Notes: generated from the sequence alone by a model not told the origin. A DNA stretch of 48,052 nt from Lingula anatina (GCF_001039355.2 NW_019775547.1:916857-964908), one strand, 5' to 3'. Counted from the stretch's first letter, positions 22,411 through 35,902 are shown. Program-made: numbers and translations.

Positions 22411-25400
22411 AATGACACCTCACATATTGCCCCCTGTAGATTTCTAGAGATACAAGTAGGTGTATGCTGAATACAATATGGAAAAAAACAAATTAATAAA
22501 AATGTCATCACACTAAGTCTCTGCTTTCATTATTCAACAAGTTCACCAACTTACATTTAAACCACAAAGAAAAGAAATCAATTTCTTTTAAGAATCTAAG
22601 AATTAAAAAAAGTCTTGCAACATTATACAGACTTTATTTCACTACTTACTGGAGCTTTTTCAAATGCTTTCAGCAAAATCATTTTTTCCTCTAATTTTTT
22701 CTGTACAAACTGGGCAGCTCGTAGCATTCCTCTGTGTGCACATGTCTCCTGGCAGCCCGCTACCTCCACATCTTCATCTTCAGCTGTCAGATCAGTTAGC
22801 ACATCCTGTGAACATAATCCAGGGATGAGACTGCCATTTAGTAAAATAGTCAGAAAATATGGTGAGGAATCCAGAGGGCTGCCTAGGTCAGTGATATTTT
22901 TGGCTCCCAAAAAGTCAAAAATCTGCTGTTAGTAGGGAAAAAAATCTCATCCTTCATGAACTGAGATTTCACTTTTTAATCTCCACAAAGAACAAGCAAA
23001 CCCTGCAGCATCATACCCTGTTCATTGCCAAATTAAATGAAGAATTTACCTAGCTATGATACACAATTCCAAAGTGCATATATTCGTTCTCTGTGATTTT
23101 TCACAAGTCACCAATGTATTTATATGTTGTTAATAACAACTTGTGAGATAACAAAAATCTGAAATTTGAACAACATAGTGTAATGTACGTACATATAAGG
23201 GCCATTGAAAGTTTAAAAATCTATCCATCTGGTTTTATGTAGTAACTTACTTAATTTACCCGACTTTTTTATAAGAGTATGTAAGTGGCTTATATATAAC
23301 TGCTGTGTTTTATGCTGTGCAAAAGTCATTTTCTAGTTATTTCCATTCCACCTACCCTAAAAGAGAGTGTTCCTCTTACTGCAACCACCACTGTTTGGTA
23401 TTCATGGTCAAGAGCAACAAAAAACGGAATTTCATAAACCTGAATATAAAATATGACTGCATTACAGCAAACTACACAAGTGGCAGTTCATAACAAATCA
23501 TTTCAAGATTCTGATATGTATTTTTCAAAGAAGAAATTTTTACAAACCCTTATATAAAGTTCAAACAAATGGAATAAACTAATGCAACTACATGTAACAA
23601 GAATATAAAATACCCTTTTCTTTTTCTTTAATTCATGCAAAAAAAAAAAAATACAAAAAAGAAACCTCGAAACTTGAGAGGCTGGGAACTTGTAAATAGA
23701 AACCTACTTTGTTATGAAAACTGGCATATACAATGTCTTCACTTGGAATTTGAGCAATTTTTTTGATGGCTGCAGTATGGCACTGACAACAATTATCGTC
23801 CACCACATGCAGGTTTCTTCCAGGAAGCATACATGAACAGCACCTGAAGCCAACAGTATAACTGTATGATCTTGTACAACAAAATTGTACACGGCTAGAC
23901 TCAGCGAGTGCAGACATCCACCAAGATAAATAATTAACTAATAATTAACCATTAATCAATAAATGGATCATCACCAACATCTTAAAACTTTTAAACTAGC
24001 CCATTACTAACTTATTCTGAAAATTTCTTCCTATTCCATCCAAAACTTTTTGCATAATGTTGCTTACAGACACTAACAAACAAATGGTTCACTTAGTTTC
24101 CATGCCAGTTATTAAATAACACTCTTTTTTGTTACTTAAAGATGTGATTCAGCAAACAAACAAACAAAAAAAAAAAAAAGGAGGGGGGCAATATTCAGAA
24201 ATCATAATTAATTATTAATTTTCCTCCTAATCTCCATTTAGTGGCATTTTTATTTATTAACACACAAACACTGTTCATACATAAAAACTATAAGCATAAA
24301 AAACATACAATGCATTAAATGTAATACATTCATACATAAATACATACATGCACAGATGCACACATAAACACATGAACATGACAATGACTGAGCTTTTCAA
24401 TAGGAAAAATAATCAATCTTTCTTATAAATAATTTTGGAATCATTGAAAATGTCTACAGAGCATTTGTGGTGTTTTTTCTGTATAGAAATTCTACTCTGA
24501 AGAGAACTTTTTTGTTGCTACCACTCAGTGGCAAAGTTCTAATTCTAAGAATATATGACTTTAAAGGTACACTCCATGGGTTTAAATATTCCCGAAATGT
24601 TTATTTTTTCCATCCACTGCTTCTTAGAAAACCTTACATACACCTTAAAAATGATTTAATCCCTGAAATAAATTGTTTCTTGAGGGTGTGTGATGTTGAT
24701 AATTCCACTGGAACTCAGGACGATGGTCACAGATTTATAAATTTAATTTAAGGTAGAATCCAAGTGCTGAGAGAGACAGATAAATTATGAAATGATCCAT
24801 GAAAACAAGTGCTAATTTTCCCAGGAAAAACCATTTTAGTGGGTAAAACCGATGGAGTTACTAGTACCTTTTAAAATACAGTATCTGTAAAAATATACAA
24901 TCCTCTATTGCCATACATGCATACATACATACATACATACATATGAAGCAAAGTTATAATATGCAAATATTTTACTCTTCAAGGTAAACCACAAAATTCT
25001 AAAAGATGCAGCAAAATATGTCAACCAACCACAGAAGCAGAACCAAACCAATATACTGCCTTCTTCCCATATCATCATTAAATTATGAACCAAAATTGAA
25101 TTCAAAACTTGAAAAAATAAGACAGATTTAGATATTCTAATGAATATAAGAAAACACATCAACTTTCCTTCAAGGTTTGCTAGCACACTTGGGGGGGGGG
25201 GGGGAGAGGACGAATTGATAGGCATAAGACAACTGGATGGCAAACTAAATCTAATTCTATAACCCTTGCTATATTAGTAGTCGGTCCTATGACAGTGAAG
25301 GCATGAGCAAATCTAAGCCAAGGAAAGTTAATGTAAAAAGGGGTTTGTATCTCTAAAATTCCAAATATTTCACATGGCAGGAAAAAATTACTGGATACTA

Positions 25401-27615
25401 TACAACACGAAATGATGAGAAAAATGTTACAGGCAAGGGGGAAGGACTAAATCTTTAACAAACAATTGTGCTTTTAGTTTGGCATTTTTTCACTTACTTT
25501 ACTGGAAATGCTTGGAATTTTAGAGATCCTATCAATACTAATTTTTATTTTCTACCTGAAAACATTCCCTATGTTTTCAAAACTCACATTACGCCTGATT
25601 CGTCAGATAACAGATTGCGTGATGTAATACAGCATTCCTCAGTTATTAGATTAATGTTTTGCCTATCCTGAAGGCTGCAAAAAATTATCACACTCATCAC
25701 TTCAGAAAAACAGAATTTTTGTTCACATTAAAGAATATAAAATTAGATCTAGGTGTAAACTGATATGTAATATAATTTTGGATATTCAATGATTTTTTAA
25801 AAATTGTATAGATATAAAAAGTGACACTTAAAAAGGGTCAGAGGTTTTTTTTTATTTAATATAAAGTCAAAGAACTCAGAAAATTAAAAGAAATTGGTCC
25901 TCATTCTCCTGCCTTTGTCATAAAGATTTTTAATGGTTATAATTGCCAGTGAACTAGATTTTGTATTTTGTCTTGTAAATTTTTTCTCAAAAATATTCGA
26001 AAGGGCATTGCTTTTTACATAAGCTGCCTAATTATTACTAAAGAGGTACCCAACTTAAGTGGTTGCACAGCTTATAATAATATATAGAACAGTTCAATTA
26101 TCAACCCATAATTTGACTATCATGCATTGTGAAAAAAAAAGGATAAAATATGCTAGGAAATGCAATTGATATACAATTATTATACATGCCACAAATATGA
26201 AGGTTCCATCTTTTTTCTCAAACCTCAATCTCATCGACCATAATAGCAACAAAACAGCACACTTTTGAAAGCCTCTCAGCTTACCTCCAAGCTGCCCCAA
26301 GATGGCAGAGTCCAGTAAAAAGATGAGTAAACATATAAAGGGGCCATCCATAACTGGCAAGAGCAAACTTTATATAATGTGCCATTAAGTCTATAGTCAT
26401 CCAATCTTTTGGTATGCTGTTGGGAGACACAAGTTCTTTCCGAGACGAAGAATCATGCTGACTAAGGAATGTCCTATCTTGGGAAGATGAGTCACTTTCA
26501 CCATCTGTTGGCTCCCTTGGGGAGCTAGACACAGAGCTGGTTCTGAGGTCCTCTTGCTCTTGCTGCATTTGGAGCAGCACCAATCCTGCTGCTATGTCAG
26601 TGGGCACAAGGTCAATATTCTGAAGGAGAAAACAATCATTTAACATATCTGATTCAGTCACTTTAAAGATTTGAAAATAAAATTCAAAAATAAAGGACAA
26701 TATTTTTGTTAATATTCAAAGAGGATATGTACAATTTGAAAAACGAAAAAAAATGTACCTGAAAGAACCCAGAAAACAAATTTCCAATTTCAGTGAATGC
26801 TTCCCTGCTATTTTCATCACAGCCTACACAACAGCAGAGCACTCTCATTCTGAAAATAAAAAAAATATTAATAATAATGTTATATCCACTTAAAATTTTA
26901 CTTTAAGTAAACAAGTTGTATTGTAGATCTATGCTTCACTGTTGCACTATGAAAAATACAAAAAAAAAAATTAACTTAACTTAACAATAATATAAACTGC
27001 TTTAAATCACAGAGAATCATGACCTGCCAATCATTATTATATCATCTCACAAAAATTTTATAATGATAGTCATAAACAAATATATTCATTATGCATTTAT
27101 TAATTATGGACAGATGTAGTTGTTTTTTATCTATCCTGGTGTACTATAACATTAACCTATAGTCCCTGAACAGATAATGAAATGTGAAAATTGACTAAGA
27201 ATAGTATGATTATCTAAGCAATGTAAATAAATATATGCACACATTGTCCAATATGGCAACATCCAATCTTATCATAGTTGATGTGGTAAAATTAGGTGTG
27301 TTAGAATTCTTTTGGTATGAGGTTTATACATGTACCAACAGCTTAAAATCCAGCAATGGGATGAATAAAGTTTGTGGCACTGACTTTTTGATTATTTACT
27401 CCATGGTTTAAGTTATATAGAATCTTCGTCCAAACAATCTATGGATGATATGGATATATACCAATTATCATCAAATGCAAATATTTGCATATTCTTTCAA
27501 TCTTCTTGGTATGAATTTCATACACAGTGAGACATATATTTGCCAGCAGGATAGTTATCAGCAGAACTAGTATATGGTTGTTCGGTTCAAATAATATATG
27601 TATACATGCAATTCC
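22411..27615. repeat. Allelic duplicate, copy 2 (pairs with 17157-22386)
   Basis: Second version of the 5.2-kb block. It continues on the right into unique sequence with DAGLB exons 1-2, so this copy belongs to the continuous gene. Confidence 0.9.
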
Positions 27616-29094
27616 AACAGCAGAATGATGAATCAGTAAATCCTTCACAACATGTACCAGCATTTATGTACGTACAATGTAACAGCCCTATAACAGCCCT
27701 ATGAAATGAGATCCAGGTGCAACTTTATACCAGTAAATATTCAGACACCATCAGGTACATTCATTTTATGACCAAGGAACAGACAATGTAAGTAATTCAG
27801 TACTAAAAATCCTATATGGAATTTTCAAAGACAAAATTGTAAACCTGGTTTATAAGCAGATTCACCATTTTTATCATATTATCATTAAGTGGCTATATGC
27901 ACTTAATAAATCTAATTTCATACACAAAATTTAATCAATTACACAATGTCTTAAGAATTAATATAATTTAACTAAAAGGACTCAGGAACTAAGCAGTCCT
28001 GGGTATGTGCACCTACCTGTTTCTCCACACTCTAGAAGTGGCAGTAGATAGTCCACTGAGCACCTGGTCTCTGTCTCCACTCTCTATCTGTTCAATGTCC
28101 CCCTGTCCTTGGGGACTGTTACTTGGTGTGTCAACTGTCACAGGCTTCTTCCCAAGGGGATCAAACACAATCAATAGCCCTATAAAAACTCCCAGAAGCA
28201 AAACCCACATTGAAATTACAACCCCTTTCACTGTCCACACAACATGTGTATCACAGTCTAAAGATTCATCAAATGCCCATATTGCCCCCAATATGTTCCA
28301 AACTAACTCCGGAAAAAACAGAGCAACTCTCAAATATAGGAATTTGGTGATGTGTCGCCTTGGGCGAATATTGAGAATTGTGCCCCTCGTTGACAAGTAG
28401 CCTGTGCCCAGCACGAGGACAACATGGCAGCATATTATTGTCAATACACCAATGTAGAAGATTTTGAGAATTTCTTTGCCATTGCACTCTTCCACAACAC
28501 TGTGATGCCAAGCAAAAACTGCAGCAATTGGAATTAACCTGGAAGTACAGTAATAGGAATTTTAATAACCACAAAATAAATTAAGCCCTGTGGTTCATCT
28601 ACAAGTCATCTTCATTTAATTTTAATTAGATATAGCAATAAATCATTGAAAAAATACGCATCTGACCTTTAAATTACTATATGTCCACATGTACTTTATA
28701 TCTGTACCCATGCAGTATAAAGTAAAACAAAACTTGGTAAAGCCCCTTTTTAAAGTCCATGAATAATGTGTGAACGTGCGTGTGTCACCGATATCTTGAA
28801 GCTCCAACCAAATATAGATCTAAAACATGATATCATAATGAAATGACACTGCAAAGGAAACGTGAAATGGTTTGGGTCTGGATATTGCCATTCAAACCAA
28901 CATTAACTTAATAAATCAGAGTTCAATTCTTATTTCCAATATTGAAACTTCGTTAATATTATAAATAAAAAGTGGTTGTTTTAACGGATAATTACTCACC
29001 AACTCAATCTAACTAAGAGTTCAATGACAGCTGGAAGGAAAAGGTCGTCACTGCCAATGCCCCACCGTCGACCAAATGCCACCAGCCCCGGCAT
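22650..29094 (-). CDS. DAGLB: Diacylglycerol lipase beta-like, exons 1-7 (N-terminal half)
   Basis: Minus-strand exons: 1 at 29000-29094 (ATG 29092-29094), 2 at 28017-28538, 3 at 26759-26849, 4 at 26285-26619, 5 at 23708-23843, 6 at 23356-23439, 7 at 22650-22805. Phases chain exactly, and joining exons 8-12 (14135-16436) gives 2118 nt, 705 residues plus stop; human DAGLB is about 670. The N-terminus [21 protein letters not shown] is the family signature that fixes the start. Exons 1-2 encode about four membrane segments ending at VFDPLG. Exon 3 has a CCC cluster and exon 4 a VPTDIAAGL motif. Exon 4 also holds a Ser/Asp/Glu-rich loop, then YGWPLY. Exons 5-7 start the lipase fold ([14 protein letters not shown]). 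Confidence 0.95.
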
Positions 29095-29342
29095 TTCGGA
29101 AAAAAATCACACACTTGACTTAAATGTCAACAAACCCCTCGCCCTAATTTGATTGACCTTACCCGCTTTCTATAGTCCTGATCAATCGGTCCTTACAATT
29201 GGACAAAATTTTAAGAGAGGTCACTACGGACTAATCAGAATGATCAGTACAAACTGCATTTGGAGAGAATGCCTCGCTATCAGTGTTGAAAATAAAAGTG
29301 CCAAAACGAGACTGATTTACAAAGAGAGGGAGACTTTTGACC
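29095..29342. promoter_or_regulatory. Bidirectional promoter region, DAGLB / POLG2
   Basis: The start codons of two divergently transcribed genes are 248 bp apart. No TATA box is evident at a sensible position on either strand, as expected for compact housekeeping bidirectional promoters. The role is inferred from spacing only; both 5' UTRs must lie here unless upstream non-coding exons exist. Confidence 0.55.
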
Positions 29343-32300
29343 ATGCTGGAAAAGATCGCAAAACTATGCACGAAGCATGGTTTTGTATTCCCCGTTGAAA
29401 GCAGGGTAAATGGTTCCTTGCTCACATGCTATGACTTTGGGCCTATGGGTGCAGCATTTAGTAGTAATATACTGAAGGAATGGTAAGTATTGCCATTAAT
29501 CAATGTTACCCTGCTTTGATTTGCAATGCTTATGAAAGTTGCATTTTCACTTTCAGCACATGTACTTGTCGTTACTGTCATTGATCACTGTGTAATAATT
29601 ATACAGTATTGAAAATTGCGCTGAAGTTATTTATTTCTAGAGAAAACCACAATGCGTTTTGTCTGTATAATGTACTAACGATTTTTATATAACCGACGTA
29701 AACATTGTCATAGGCAGTGGAATGTTACCAGTAATTTAAAATGCCAGTTTAAATTGCAGGTTGTCATTGATATTGATATTGCACGAAATTAATGCGTTAG
29801 CACTCCTATTGACGATTTTTGTGTTAGCACAGCGTCCATATCAAAATCGTCAATAGGAGTGCTAAGGCAAGTATTCCGTGCTAATATCGATAATGCCATT
29901 TGACAATAACATGATTTAACATGATGTATATTTCAATTCACTTTTTTTCAGGTGGGATTCAGTGGTGTTAAACAAACCAAGTATTTACCCTGTAATCAAT
30001 ACTGCCCAGACCTCCTGTCCAGATAGTGTTCCTATAGGGTATGTATAGTAGCATCACCTGATTTCCATCTGGGCCCTGTAACTCGAAAGGATCGCGCATT
30101 GTGACCGAGCGCAAGCGTCTCGATTCCATAACTCGCCCATACTCGCCCCATATAATACACTGTAGCATCTATGTGATATTGCTATTTGCAATGTCGCGAT
30201 GCTTTTGAGTTAGGGGGCCCTGGTCTTGATATCTTGGTGTTATTCCACAATACAAAAGGAGATCTTGTACCACCAACTGCAGACAGAATCGGAGATTGAG
30301 CAATCATCTGACTGTCTGTTATATATATTTGAAGTTAATAGAATAACAATTTTCAAATACATAAATAGTTAGATATTTATTGATGCTATGCAATTACTAG
30401 ATGTTTTGTCAGGGGTGGTTCCAGAAATATTTTCTGACAGTTTTCGAAATTATCTTGATCCATCCTCCATTTTTGACCGTCTTCCGACAGAAAAAAATTA
30501 GATACCTGGCAATGTTAACTTGAAAATCTGACCATCTTCTCAAAGACCCAGAAGATGGCCTCAATCTGCCCCTGTTTTTATTGGTATGAATTGTATCAGT
30601 AAATTATAACTAAATAATATAATTAAAATAATATATAATTCCCATCATTTTGTAATACGATGTAGCCATTTTTGACAGCTAATTTGGTAAAGACAGAATT
30701 TAGACAGTGGAATAATTATTTAACAATTTACTGTAATTATGGAAGAAGAATAAATATTGAAACATAATAATGTTGACATTGTCCTTGTCTTTTAAGTGGA
30801 AAGTTAAGACACCTTTGTTCATAAAAAGATTGTTAAGAATAAGTAAGTTTATTTAAGATGACTCTTAATCATTTGCTTTGAGTAGTATCATTTTTCATGA
30901 AAAGTTAAATATGTGGTCAACATGAAAATCCATGACATTTGTTGGGAAAATTACCACTTACATATTAACAAGAAGACTGATATTAACAAGAAATAATATG
31001 CTACTAAACGTAAACAGTAGATTTTTACTCTGAAGTGCCAAATAATAGTGCTAGCACGATTATTTTTTTCCCGGAAATTTTCCACCCGGCACAATCTTAT
31101 TTTCCCCGGCATGATTAATAATTTTCCCCACATTATCCACACGGCACAATTATTTGGCAGTCACTGTGCCGGTTGGAAATACTGTTGAACGTTTCGAAAA
31201 TATTAATGATGGGACAAGTTAATTTTTATTAATGACCTGTCGCACTACTCGGTACATTCGAACTTTTTTTTAGCGTAAATAAAAGTCAGTGTTTCCACTG
31301 CATTTAAATTTGCAAGCGCCTCACTGAAATTTGTCAAAAGCACCGCCTCGCTGGGCTGAATGGAACAACAACGTATATTTTCACTCATGCTAACTGAAAA
31401 TTATATTTATTTCTAAGCAAATATGGCATTCTGTTTACATACTGTACGTAATCCCATGCTTCTGAGCACTTGGTTTAGTAGTAACGGAAATACGCATGCA
31501 CGTGTGCCTTAAAATAACCAGCAGTTATTATCTCCCTGTGAGCGCCTTGTTTTCGCAGTTCTGTGCCTTATTTAAAGTATACGAGACAGAACGAAATGAG
31601 GCAACTGTTCTCGACAACATTTAGTCACGTGTCACAAATACACTTTCTCTGTCACTTTGTCATGTTCCGAAATTCAGACCGCCTGTTGTGTTTTTATAGT
31701 TTACGTATATTCACTGATAAAAATAGAGCAAATAAAGTGCACTTTGTTGATTTTATAAGAAGATTTTCTATTGATTTACGGGTAAGTTTTGTGAAAGCAG
31801 TAGCGTTGTAAAACTGGGTTAAGTCAGTATTTCGCATAGAAACCTATGCATTGGATATGAATTTCCATAACTGAATAGAACCATATAAATGAACAAACGA
31901 AGAACTCAAATTGATGATAAGTGTGATTTTTTCTCTCTTTAATTCTGAAGAATTTATTTCACGGTGTTTGAAGTTGTTGATTATAAATTACATCCCAAAC
32001 TACGTATAACTAGTAGCGGGAGTCGCTTTGAAAATGGTTTGACCTTAAAAACAGTTAAGTTGGCAAACTCTAAATGGTTAAAATATGTTAAACTACATGT
32101 ATAAAATCAAAGGTAAATTTGTCTAGATATTGTGTTTTTGTTATGTTTAATAGTCAAAACATAATTTTTCCAGATTGAAATACAATTTGAAATTGCCATT
32201 GCAATTATTTATTGAAATTATTAAATTTGATAAAATTTTCCGGGGGGGTGGGTGTCGGGGGCACAATTATTCCGCTAGGCACTATTATTAAATATTGGGA

Positions 32301-35300
32301 ATTTTTCCAGGGGGCACAATTATTCTGCTAGGCACTATTATTAGTTTCTGAAAGTTTTTCCGGGGGCACAATTATTTCAGTAGGCACTATTATTCGGCAC
32401 TTCAGAGTATATATAAAAAAAGGTTGTTTGGAGGGTTAGTTTTTGGGACACATTTGCAAAGATATGCTTTTGTATAAACGAAAAAGAAACCCTCTGTATG
32501 CAATATGTAAATGAATTTTAGTCTTATATATAGTATTTCTTAAGATGCAAAAATGCTGGCTTTGCAAATTTAGTAATGTCTGCCACTCTTGAATTACCAT
32601 GTGGTGTAATATATAGGGAAATGTATTTAAACCTAAACTGTGTGAATCTGACCTATCAATGCAACATTTTTGTATGATTTTTGTGTAATATGTACATGTA
32701 TGGTTGACATTTTCAGAATGGACAAAGAAAATCCCTTATTTTTACCACCATCACTGGCCAAAGGTAAGAATTACAACCTCACTGTTTTTTACGAGAAGTA
32801 TTCTGTTTACTGATAAGAGATTTCTTAACATAAAGATTTTTTGTCCAGGCCTCTAATTTTTAAGACTTTGCAGGACTTTGAAAATACTTTTGTATGGTGT
32901 ATAACATTAAATCTGCATGAGAAAGAGTACAATTTTGTCTTATCATTAGGGACCTTATTGTGGTATCCATATGTCTTCAGTGAGATGAATCACAGACTTC
33001 CCCTTGGCATTGTTCAGTGTGGAAAGTGTTTCACTAGAGAAAACATAGATCAGTCAAAATTTATATACCAGTAAGTATGCCCTCAAAGTATAAGTTTACA
33101 TATTTGATAATTGGAGAATTAAAGAAATGAGTTTTAAAATTAAACAGTATATTATATACTACTGTACCATTGGTCTGTGTCATATTAATATCATTTTGAT
33201 AGCTGTTGTGAGAATAAGATAGTTACATAAAGAAATCTTGTTTTTTTATCTCATAGATAAGGATGTTATCTTGCGATAAACATTGATGAAGTTATGTGTT
33301 TCAGTAAGTAATTCAGTTTTTTTTTTTTTTTTTTTTTTTTTTGCAGAAGTTCAGTATTTACTCAGCTACTCTTACAATACTTTGTGTCTCCAAAGGACAC
33401 AAACAAGTGGTTTGGCTATTGGGTACAGGAGAGGTTAAACTGGTGGAGAACGGTACATAGTTGACTTCTTGATACATAATATCCTGAGACAAATATCATT
33501 TGAGCAATTTTGCATAGTTTCAAGTATGTTTTTCTTACATAAGTAAAGGTTTGGATTTCTTTTTTGTAAGCATTTAATTTATATTTGTCTGGCAAACACA
33601 GTTTTGGGCTATTTAACAGGCATACTCTGTGACAAGAATGTGCATATTTCATGCATAAGAATGATGTATGTCATTTGGATTATTTATTTATTTTTGTAGT
33701 TTTCTAAATACCCACCAAATTTTATTACTGCTGACGAGGAAGAAAACGAAGATTTGCACCAACAACAAATTTGTATAAAGTTTGCATTTCCTTGGGGACT
33801 TGATAATGTTGAAACCATCACAGTGAAAAGAGTAGAAACAATCGGGGAGCTTGACACTTTATCACAGGTTGAAAAAAATTTTCAATTTCAAAGAAAAAAG
33901 TTTACTTCTTTTTATTCACCATGCTTTACTTTGGCTACATTAATTTGACAAAGCAAATGGTTAAAAGAAAATTAGTTCAAAAAGAAAGCATGGCAAGAAA
34001 AGTTATTGTAAACACTAAAGTCAGACTAACATCTTTGTCTTTTAAATTTTTGTGGTTATTTCCTTATTTTTTCTTGGTCCATCTTTTGTCATGTGATGTT
34101 TCTGTTTATCAGGTAACAACAGGAAAGAAGTCAGTGGTTCCACAATTGATAGAATCTTCCACAATTCTAGAGCAGGCAATGTTAGCGTATCTTGTGGATT
34201 CTTATGAAGAAGGTGTGAAAAACAGTGACACTAAGGAAATGAAGAAAGTAAGCAGAGAGAGAGAGACTGTTTGTTATCATGTTAAAATACAAATATTCAA
34301 ATGAAATCTGCCATTTTTTTCAAAGCAGTGTCATTAGTTTTTTCAAGGGGGTTCATTTTTAATCTGTCTGAAAAATTGTGAAAAAAGTAGTTTGCCTTTG
34401 AAATATGACAAATATCCGTTTTGTCTTTTCACTGAAAATAAGCCAGACAACATATAATGGAGTGAAAACTATTATTCTCTCTCTCTCTCTCTCTCTCTCT
34501 TATCCTTGAAATATGTCATGTTGTTTCAGGTCATTCATTTACATCCAAGGTTAGCTCCATATAAAGTGGCTGTGGCAACTGTACACTCCCAAGACCATTC
34601 AACCTCAGAAATGAGAGAAGTTGCAGATTATGTTGGCCTATTATTGAGTGAAAGTGGCATCATGGCGCTCCACCTGAAGGAATCTACTCTTGACAGTATC
34701 TACACAAAGTAAATAATGCTTTGTTTTGAAAGAAAGAACCTTGTATGTCACATTAGTGTTCTCACTTATCTATCTATAGGAATGATACATTAGACAAATA
34801 GAGCTCTCTGAGTCTCATGAACTACGAAGAATAGGATTCAAGTTGGGGAAAAAGGAACTAAGGGGAGGTCTAAAACAGAAATAACTTATTTTCAGGGTTG
34901 CCTTATTGTCACCAATATGGTAACCAACCTAGGCTCTCAGAATTTGCATCCAAATACCCATATTATTTTAACTCACAAACCTTTTTCCAGAAATTCTGTG
35001 CAGCAGTCATTTAGACATCCATTTTCCACTTTTTCTATGATGGCCAGATGGTTTGCAAAAAAAAAAAATTTTTTTTGAAACAATGCCTTTTGGTATTTCT
35101 TTATGTTATGCTATTTGATACTACATGGTGGCATTTGGTCAGCTTTTGTGACAAAAAATCGCCTTCCAGTTCATCTTTAACATTAATTTGTTAAGAATGG
35201 TTCATTGGTGATTTACTGAACAGTTCAATCACAACCAATTTCAATAGGAAATATTTATATAATTTAAAGCATTATTTCAGTTTTACTGACAAAGCCAGTA

Positions 35301-35902
35301 ACAGCCCAACACAGCATGCTTTGTCTTCAAATACAAACATGGAGATGTATTTCATGTGTAACTTAAGTACCACAATCCCAAATACTCTCCTTTTTTTAAA
35401 CGAGAATAATTGTGAAAAAAACTATATCAGTTATAGCAGAGTTAAAATGTGGTATTGTGACAAATATGACTGCAACATTTTTTTTTTTTCTATCAAAATT
35501 ATGTTATTCAATGTCAAACTTATTGGTCAACCGTTTTTTGTTATAGAATGGACGAGAGCGGTATACCTTATTGTGTTATCATTGATGAGAAGACCTTTAT
35601 TAATGGCGTGGTTTCACTGAGGTCTAGGGACACGTCATTGAAGGTGACACTTGTTTGAAATTATTGGTAATAATTTATGTATTTAAAGTCATATTGCTCG
35701 TCATATTTTTTTGGTTTTAAAATGTATTTAATTGGCAAAAATTATTTTTAAAAGTTGTATCAAATTGACTGTTTAACTTGCACACACAATTCCAAGACAA
35801 AGTAATCATAATAATGCTCTTTTTATTATTTTTTTTTTTTAGGACCAACTACATTTAAGTGATGTGAATTGGTGCCTAGTTAAAATATTGGAAACATATT
35901 AG
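29343..35902 (+). CDS. POLG2: DNA polymerase gamma accessory subunit, mitochondrial (POLG2-like)
   Basis: Nine coding exons: 29343-29482, 29952-30038, 32849-33070, 33347-33452, 33700-33867, 34113-34247, 34530-34708, 35547-35643, 35843-35902 (stop 35900-35902). All junctions are canonical and in phase, giving 397 residues. The start is the first ATG after an in-frame TGA at 29313-29315. Residues about 30-47 (CYDFGPMG...ILKEWW) resemble class II aminoacyl-tRNA synthetase motif 1. RLPLGIVQCGKCF, KWFGYWVQERLNWWR, LHPRLAPYKVAVA and VVSLRSRDTSLK match vertebrate POLG2 blocks; the last two lie in the anticodon-binding-like C-terminal domain (about 265-397). Known role: dimeric processivity factor that binds the catalytic polymerase gamma in mitochondria. 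It is shorter than human (485), mainly at the N-terminus, and has only a short, basic, unconvincing targeting peptide. Confidence 0.9.
29768..29900. repeat. Hairpin-forming palindrome in POLG2 intron 1
   Basis: The inner arms 29797-29820 and 29842-29865 pair almost perfectly over about 24 bp (TTAGCACTCCTATTGACGAT and its complement), with a loop of about 21 bp. Weaker outer pairing extends to about 29770 and 29900. It could be a foldback MITE or an expressed hairpin; the sequence does not decide. Confidence 0.6.
30410..30574. mobile_element. 165-bp MITE in POLG2 intron 2
   Basis: Ends CAGGGGTGG and (inverted) CAGGGGCAGATTGAGG. A second copy of the same family with the same layout lies at 47054-47222. 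CAGGG termini resemble hAT-type MITEs, but no clear 8-bp target duplication is seen at this copy. Confidence 0.6.
31028..32407. mobile_element. 1.38-kb TIR transposon in POLG2 intron 2
   Basis: Terminal inverted repeats start CTCTGAAGTGCC(A/G)AATAAT and extend imperfectly for about 55 bp at both ends, flanked by TA on each side (31026-31027 and 32408-32409). Near the right end the block GGCACAATTATTnnGnTAGGCACTATTATT recurs three times; a related block lies near 31060-31160 at the left. No transposase is visible, so this is a non-autonomous element with a TA target, consistent with the Tc1/mariner-like supergroup. Confidence 0.75.
33317..33342. repeat. Poly-T tract at POLG2 intron 3 acceptor
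   Basis: A run of about 25 T forms the polypyrimidine tract directly before the TTGCAG acceptor of the exon at 33347. Confidence 0.9.
34471..34500. repeat. (CT)n microsatellite in POLG2 intron 6
   Basis: About 15 CT units, 29 bp upstream of the exon at 34530, adding to its pyrimidine-rich acceptor region. Confidence 0.9.
35078..35190. repeat. Dispersed repeat related to 2275-2390 in POLG2 intron 7
   Basis: AACAATGCCTTTTGGTA, then a TGG(C)ATTTGGT block, then TTTTGTGACAAAAA occur in the same order and similar spacing as at 2284-2370 and 5548-5632. It is a diverged copy of the family that also makes the inverted repeat near the left edge. Confidence 0.6.

Noticed and set aside
17012-26849. Genuine tandem duplication of DAGLB exons 3-8
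   Set aside because: Edges coincide with single Ns, divergence is at allelic level, and the extra junctions would be out of phase.
31563-31811. 82-residue frame inside the 1.38-kb transposon
   Set aside because: Too short and without a DDE-type motif, so not evidence for a transposase.
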